From Candidatus Bipolaricaulota bacterium (GTDB taxonomy: Bacteria > Bipolaricaulota > Bipolaricaulia > RBG-16-55-9 > DRXL01): a DNA stretch of 8,984 bases. The notes beneath the pieces are model-generated. The model was given only the letters and a program-made list of their open reading frames with translations. It did not search any database and had not been told where the DNA came from. The stretch spans positions 1-8,984 of the forward strand of contig JAOAIA010000056.1 of assembly GCA_026414955.1 (NCBI GenBank), read 5' to 3'. Positions 6,652 to 8,984 of this stretch are shown here, piece after piece. The first letter of the stretch is position 1. Every line of letters starts with the position of its first letter. Made by a program: the position numbers and the translations under genes.

Positions 6652-6680
6652 TTGACAAACTGCTTGCAGTGTGCTATAGT
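6652..6680 (+). promoter_or_regulatory. Strong sigma70 promoter of the cold-shock gene
   Basis: TTGACA (6652-6657), 17 bases and TATAGT (6675-6680) form a near-consensus promoter. The start should be about 6687, some 147 bases before the cold-shock ATG. Its -35 box lies 4 bases from the -35 of the divergent beta-helix promoter, so the two may compete for polymerase or share control. Confidence 0.8.
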
Positions 6681-6686
6681 AATCTA

Positions 6687-6833
6687 GCTGTACGACTTGT
6701 CTCGGTCGTTGCAATACGCTACACCAGTCAAGTTCGCCCCTCCGACACGTGATTAGTGCCGGGATGTGACAATCCCTGACGCACAAGACGGACGTCGAGA
6801 CGGGAAATCCGACAGCAGAAAGGGGTTGTGCAC
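6687..6833 (+). promoter_or_regulatory. Long structured 5' leader of the cold-shock mRNA
   Basis: About 147 bases without an open gene. Visible structure includes ACGAC/GTCGT around an 8-base loop (6692-6709). There is also a composite hairpin with outer GTGC/GCAC and inner GGGAT/ATCCC (6756-6784). CCCCT at 6737-6741 could pair with the AGGGG of the ribosome site at 6821-6825. Long leaders of this kind control cspA-type mRNAs by changing fold with temperature. That role here is inferred from position and length. Confidence 0.5.
6819..6825 (+). promoter_or_regulatory. Ribosome binding site deciding the cold-shock start
   Basis: AAAGGGG lies 8 bases before ATG 6834 but only 2 bases before the in-frame GTG at 6828. 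The ATG is therefore the likely start, giving the family-typical N-terminus MVTGKVKWFN. Confidence 0.65.
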
Positions 6834-7037
6834 ATGGTAACCGGCAAAGTCAAATGGTTCAACGACGCCAAGGGCTACGGCTTCATTCAGCAAGACAACG
6901 GCGGCCCGGACGTGTTCGTGCACTTCTCGGCGATTAACGCCGAGGGGTTCAAGACCTTGCGCGAGGGCCAAGCAGTGGAGTTCGAGATCACCAGCGACGC
7001 CAAAGGCCCCCGAGCCGCAAACGTCCAGCCCAAGTAG
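6834..7037 (+). CDS. Cold-shock protein (CspA family)
   Basis: A 67-residue single cold-shock domain, the normal length for the family. It begins MVTGKVKWFNDAKGYGFIQQ, with RNP1 KGYGFI (14-19) and RNP2 VFVHF (about 27-31), the aromatic nucleic-acid-binding surface. Such five-stranded OB-fold proteins bind single-stranded RNA or DNA and act as RNA chaperones in the cytosol. They serve in cold adaptation or constitutively, and which applies here cannot be told from the protein. The strong promoter, long leader and dedicated terminator describe a monocistronic, highly expressed unit, consistent with post-transcriptional control through the leader. Confidence 0.96.
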   Translation: MVTGKVKWFNDAKGYGFIQQDNGGPDVFVHFSAINAEGFKTLREGQAVEFEITSDAKGPRAANVQPK

Positions 7038-7061
7038 GTCTGTCTCAGCACACAGAGGCTC

Positions 7062-7098
7062 AAGACCCCGACGAGAGCACCCTCTCGTCGGGGTCTTT
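7062..7098 (+). terminator. Intrinsic terminator after the cold-shock gene
   Basis: A perfect 16-bp inverted repeat (AAGACCCCGACGAGAG with its complement, loop CACC) starts 24 bases after the stop and ends in only three T residues. The stem is very stable, but the T-tract is short, so some read-through into the ATPase gene is possible. Confidence 0.85.
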
Positions 7099-7103
7099 CA
7101 CAC

Positions 7104-7132
7104 TTGCAGAACAGCTCGCTTTGCTCTAGAGT
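7104..7132 (+). promoter_or_regulatory. Weak candidate promoter for the ATPase gene
   Basis: TTGCAG (7104-7109), a 17-base spacer and TAGAGT (7127-7132) match consensus only partly. It is the best pair in the 61 bases between the terminator and the ATG, so either this or terminator read-through drives the gene. Confidence 0.3.
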
Positions 7133-7159
7133 AGAAGGCAACAGCGAGGTGTCAAAGCT

Positions 7160-8875
7160 ATGGCCGACCGATCTCGAAACCGCCGCAATGGAGAAGACCG
7201 CCCGCCCTACGAACCTGGCGGCCCAGGCCGACCCGAGGGCCGCATCCGCGCCTTAGCTCTCTTAGAAGAGATTCTCAGATACACGCCCCAGAACGACCCG
7301 CGCATGGGTCTCTTCGAGCTGCTCTATGAACAGCTCCAGGCCGATGAGCGCCAACTGCGCGACGCTCAAGAGATGATCCGGCAGTTCAATGAGACGTATG
7401 AGAAGCTGACAGCCCCCGCCAATCGCATCGGCACCTTCTTGGGCAGCCCTCAAGACGGCATCGCCTATATCGCGGTTGGAGACGCTGAGTATTACGCCAA
7501 CGTAGACCCCAATCTTGATGTGAAAAGGCTCAAAGTGGGCACGCGCGTCAAGATCAACGAAGCGTTCGCCGTCATTGGGGATATCGGCTATCACCCCGAA
7601 GGCCCCATCGTCAAAGTCGCGGAAGTCCTGCCCGACGGCAGGCTCAGAATCGCGCTGGACGCGCAGATGGTCTCCGGGCGGATCGTGCTGCGTTCGTCAG
7701 ACCTATCAGAGAAGAATCTCAAAGTCGGCGACGAGGTGCGCCTGGAGCCGACGATGCGCGTCGCGTTGGAGCACTTCCAAAAGTCTGAAGTGCGCGGGTA
7801 TTTCTTAGAAAAAATCCCTGAAATCCCGTGGGAGAAGATCGGCGGCCAAGAAGAAGCTATTCAGCTCATTCGCGACACGATTGAGCGCCCGCTGCTCTAT
7901 CCCGAACTCTATAAGAAATTCGGGAAGCGCTCGCTGAAGGGGATCTTGCTGTACGGGCCGCCGGGGTGCGGCAAGACCCTCATTGGGAAAGCAACAGCGT
8001 ACAACCTGACGCAAGCCTATCGCGAGCGCACGGGGCGCGACGTGCGCGAGTACTTCATGCTCATCAACGGGCCGCAGCTCTTGAATATGTGGCTTGGTGA
8101 AACGGAGCGTTTTATCCGGGAGATCTTCGCGGCGGCCCGCGAGCGCGCCAAAGAGGGCTACTTAGTCTTTATCTTCATCGACGAAGCCGACTCGCTCCTG
8201 CGCGTGCGCAGCTCGGGAAGATACTTAAATATCGCCAATACTGTTGTGCCTCAGTTCGCAGCAGAGATGGACGGGTTGGTCTCGCTGGAAAACGTCGTGG
8301 TCATGCTGACGAGCAATCGTCCCGACTATATTGACCCCGCGATCTTGCGTCCCGAGCGCATCGACAGAAAAGTGAAAGTTGGGCGTCCTAATCGCGATGC
8401 GTCACGCGATATCTTCGCGATCTATCTGAACGAGAGCGTGCCCCTCGATCCGGCGACGGTGAAAGAGTATGGCGGCGTTGAGAAGGCGCGGCGCGCGCTC
8501 GTCGAGCAAGCCGCAGACCATCTCTTCAGAAGAGATCGGGAGACGGCGTTCTTGGAGGTGGCGCTCAAGAGCGGGCGGCGCGAGACGCTCTACTGGAGCG
8601 ATCTGGTGAGCGGCGCGCTCATCATGTCTGCCGTCGAGCGCGCCAAAGATATGGCCATCCGACGGTGCATCGAGAAGAACTCCGATACCGAAGGCGTCAG
8701 CCTAGAAGACCTCAAAGAAGCGATCCGCCAAGAGTACAAAGAGAGCGAGATCTTCCCCAAGACAGACTACTTAGAAGACTGGCTGAAGCTCTTGGACTAC
8801 GATCCGGAAGAAGTGGTCGAAGTGCGGCCGGTGCGCGAGGGGCGGGAGTGCCGCGCCGGCGAGATGGTGGTGTGA
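7160..8875 (+). CDS. Proteasome-type AAA+ ATPase, ARC/Mpa family
   Basis: A 571-residue ring-forming unfoldase; Mpa and ARC are about 590-610. The order matches the family. There is a charged N-terminal tail, then a coiled-coil-prone helix (about 28-85), which in Mpa binds Pup. An interdomain OB region follows (about 88-205), then one AAA+ module. This has Walker A GPPGCGKT (266-273), pore loop MWLGETE (310-316, cf. the FVG loop of Mpa), Walker B FIFIDE (337-342), sensor-1 TSN (384-386), and arginines in ILRPERID (395-402). It is expected to unfold tagged proteins with ATP in the cytosol and feed them to a 20S core. The tail ends EMVV and lacks the GQYL-type or HbYX motif that docks on the proteasome. 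No pup, dop, pafA or prcBA gene is within reach. The start has GAGGTG 8 bases upstream. A DUF433 gene follows 4 bases after the stop. Family assignment is firm; partner and pathway are not. Confidence 0.93.
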   Translation: MADRSRNRRNGEDRPPYEPGGPGRPEGRIRALALLEEILRYTPQNDPRMGLFELLYEQLQADERQLRDAQEMIRQFNETYEKLTAPANRIGTFLGSPQDGIAYIAVGDAEYYANVDPNLDVKRLKVGTRVKINEAFAVIGDIGYHPEGPIVKVAEVLPDGRLRIALDAQMVSGRIVLRSSDLSEKNLKVGDEVRLEPTMRVALEHFQKSEVRGYFLEKIPEIPWEKIGGQEEAIQLIRDTIERPLLYPELYKKFGKRSLKGILLYGPPGCGKTLIGKATAYNLTQAYRERTGRDVREYFMLINGPQLLNMWLGETERFIREIFAAARERAKEGYLVFIFIDEADSLLRVRSSGRYLNIANTVVPQFAAEMDGLVSLENVVVMLTSNRPDYIDPAILRPERIDRKVKVGRPNRDASRDIFAIYLNESVPLDPATVKEYGGVEKARRALVEQAADHLFRRDRETAFLEVALKSGRRETLYWSDLVSGALIMSAVERAKDMAIRRCIEKNSDTEGVSLEDLKEAIRQEYKESEIFPKTDYLEDWLKLLDYDPEEVVEVRPVREGRECRAGEMVV

Positions 8876-8879
8876 AGCG

Positions 8880-8984
8880 ATGGCAAAATCGGTAGCTACG
8901 AAACATCCACACATTGAGCGTCGGACTGGGGTATGTGGTGGTGAGCCGGTCATTAAGGGGACGCGGATCACGGTGGCGCTCATC
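8880..8984 (+). CDS. DUF433 family protein (antitoxin-like), 3' end cut by window edge
   Basis: The first 35 codons are visible. They include HPHIERRTGVCGGEPVIKGT followed by RITVALI, the hallmark N-terminal pattern of DUF433 (PF04255), where a GVCGG-P-[VI]-KGTRI strand-turn opens a small DNA-binding-like domain. Members are about 70-120 residues and are often found next to a PIN-like DUF5615 gene in putative toxin-antitoxin pairs; the partner would lie beyond the right edge. The ATG follows the ATPase stop by 4 bases, so translation is probably coupled. GGTGG at 8866-8870 inside the end of the ATPase gene is the only ribosome-site-like stretch. A functional link with the ATPase is not implied by the sequence. 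Confidence 0.82.
   Translation, partial: MAKSVATKHPHIERRTGVCGGEPVIKGTRITVALI

Noticed and set aside
6605..6658. Upstream TTG start for the beta-helix protein
   Set aside because: There is no ribosome site, it would sit upstream of the predicted transcript start, and it would place 18 extra residues before a good signal peptide.
1..8984. CRISPR array, insertion sequence or phage signature
   Set aside because: No regularly spaced direct repeats, transposase or integrase motifs, or terminal inverted repeats were seen on either strand.

Overview
The window is about 9 kb of a moderately GC-rich bacterial chromosome. It carries seven protein genes (two cut by the window edges), two tRNA genes, several recognisable promoters and one clear terminator. 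The most informative taxonomic marker is a full-length proteasome-type AAA+ ATPase of the ARC/Mpa family. That family is typical of Actinobacteria but also occurs sporadically in other phyla. Both tRNAs lack an encoded CCA end, so a CCA-adding enzyme is implied. I cannot assign a phylum from the sequence alone. A lineage outside the well-studied Actinobacteria is possible, but this is only an impression.

Left part, minus strand (1 to 5484): three genes read leftwards in the order trxB-like reductase, long-chain acyl-CoA synthetase, and a large BTAD/AAA+/TPR transcriptional activator cut by the left edge. The gaps are 38 bases and about 40 to 80 bases, so co-transcription from a promoter before trxB is plausible. 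A TATAAT hexamer sits just before the activator and may give it its own start. Two of these proteins depart from family consensus at residues that matter. The reductase lacks the HRRxxxR signature for NADPH recognition. The acyl-CoA synthetase has Asp where a C-terminal catalytic Lys is expected. The activator carries a GC-rich near-palindromic insert inside its ATPase domain.

Middle (5485 to 6830): a divergent promoter region separates trxB from a plus-strand tRNA-Gly(GCC) and tRNA-Leu(UAA) pair driven by a near-consensus promoter. The 70-base tRNA spacer folds into three successive hairpins. Convergent to the tRNAs is a secreted parallel beta-helix protein. Its promoter predicts an almost leaderless mRNA, and its -35 box is only 4 bases from that of the divergent cold-shock gene.

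Right part, plus strand (6652 to 8984): a cold-shock protein gene with a roughly 147-base leader ends in a perfect 16-bp hairpin terminator. It is followed by the ARC/Mpa-like ATPase gene and then, 4 bases after its stop, the start of a DUF433 (antitoxin-like) gene that runs off the right edge. No pup, dop, pafA or proteasome subunit gene is visible, so whether the ATPase works in Pup-dependent proteolysis is open. The genes look like ordinary chromosomal housekeeping and regulatory content. I see no insertion sequence, phage or CRISPR signal. The points most worth following are the residue-level departures and the ATPase context.
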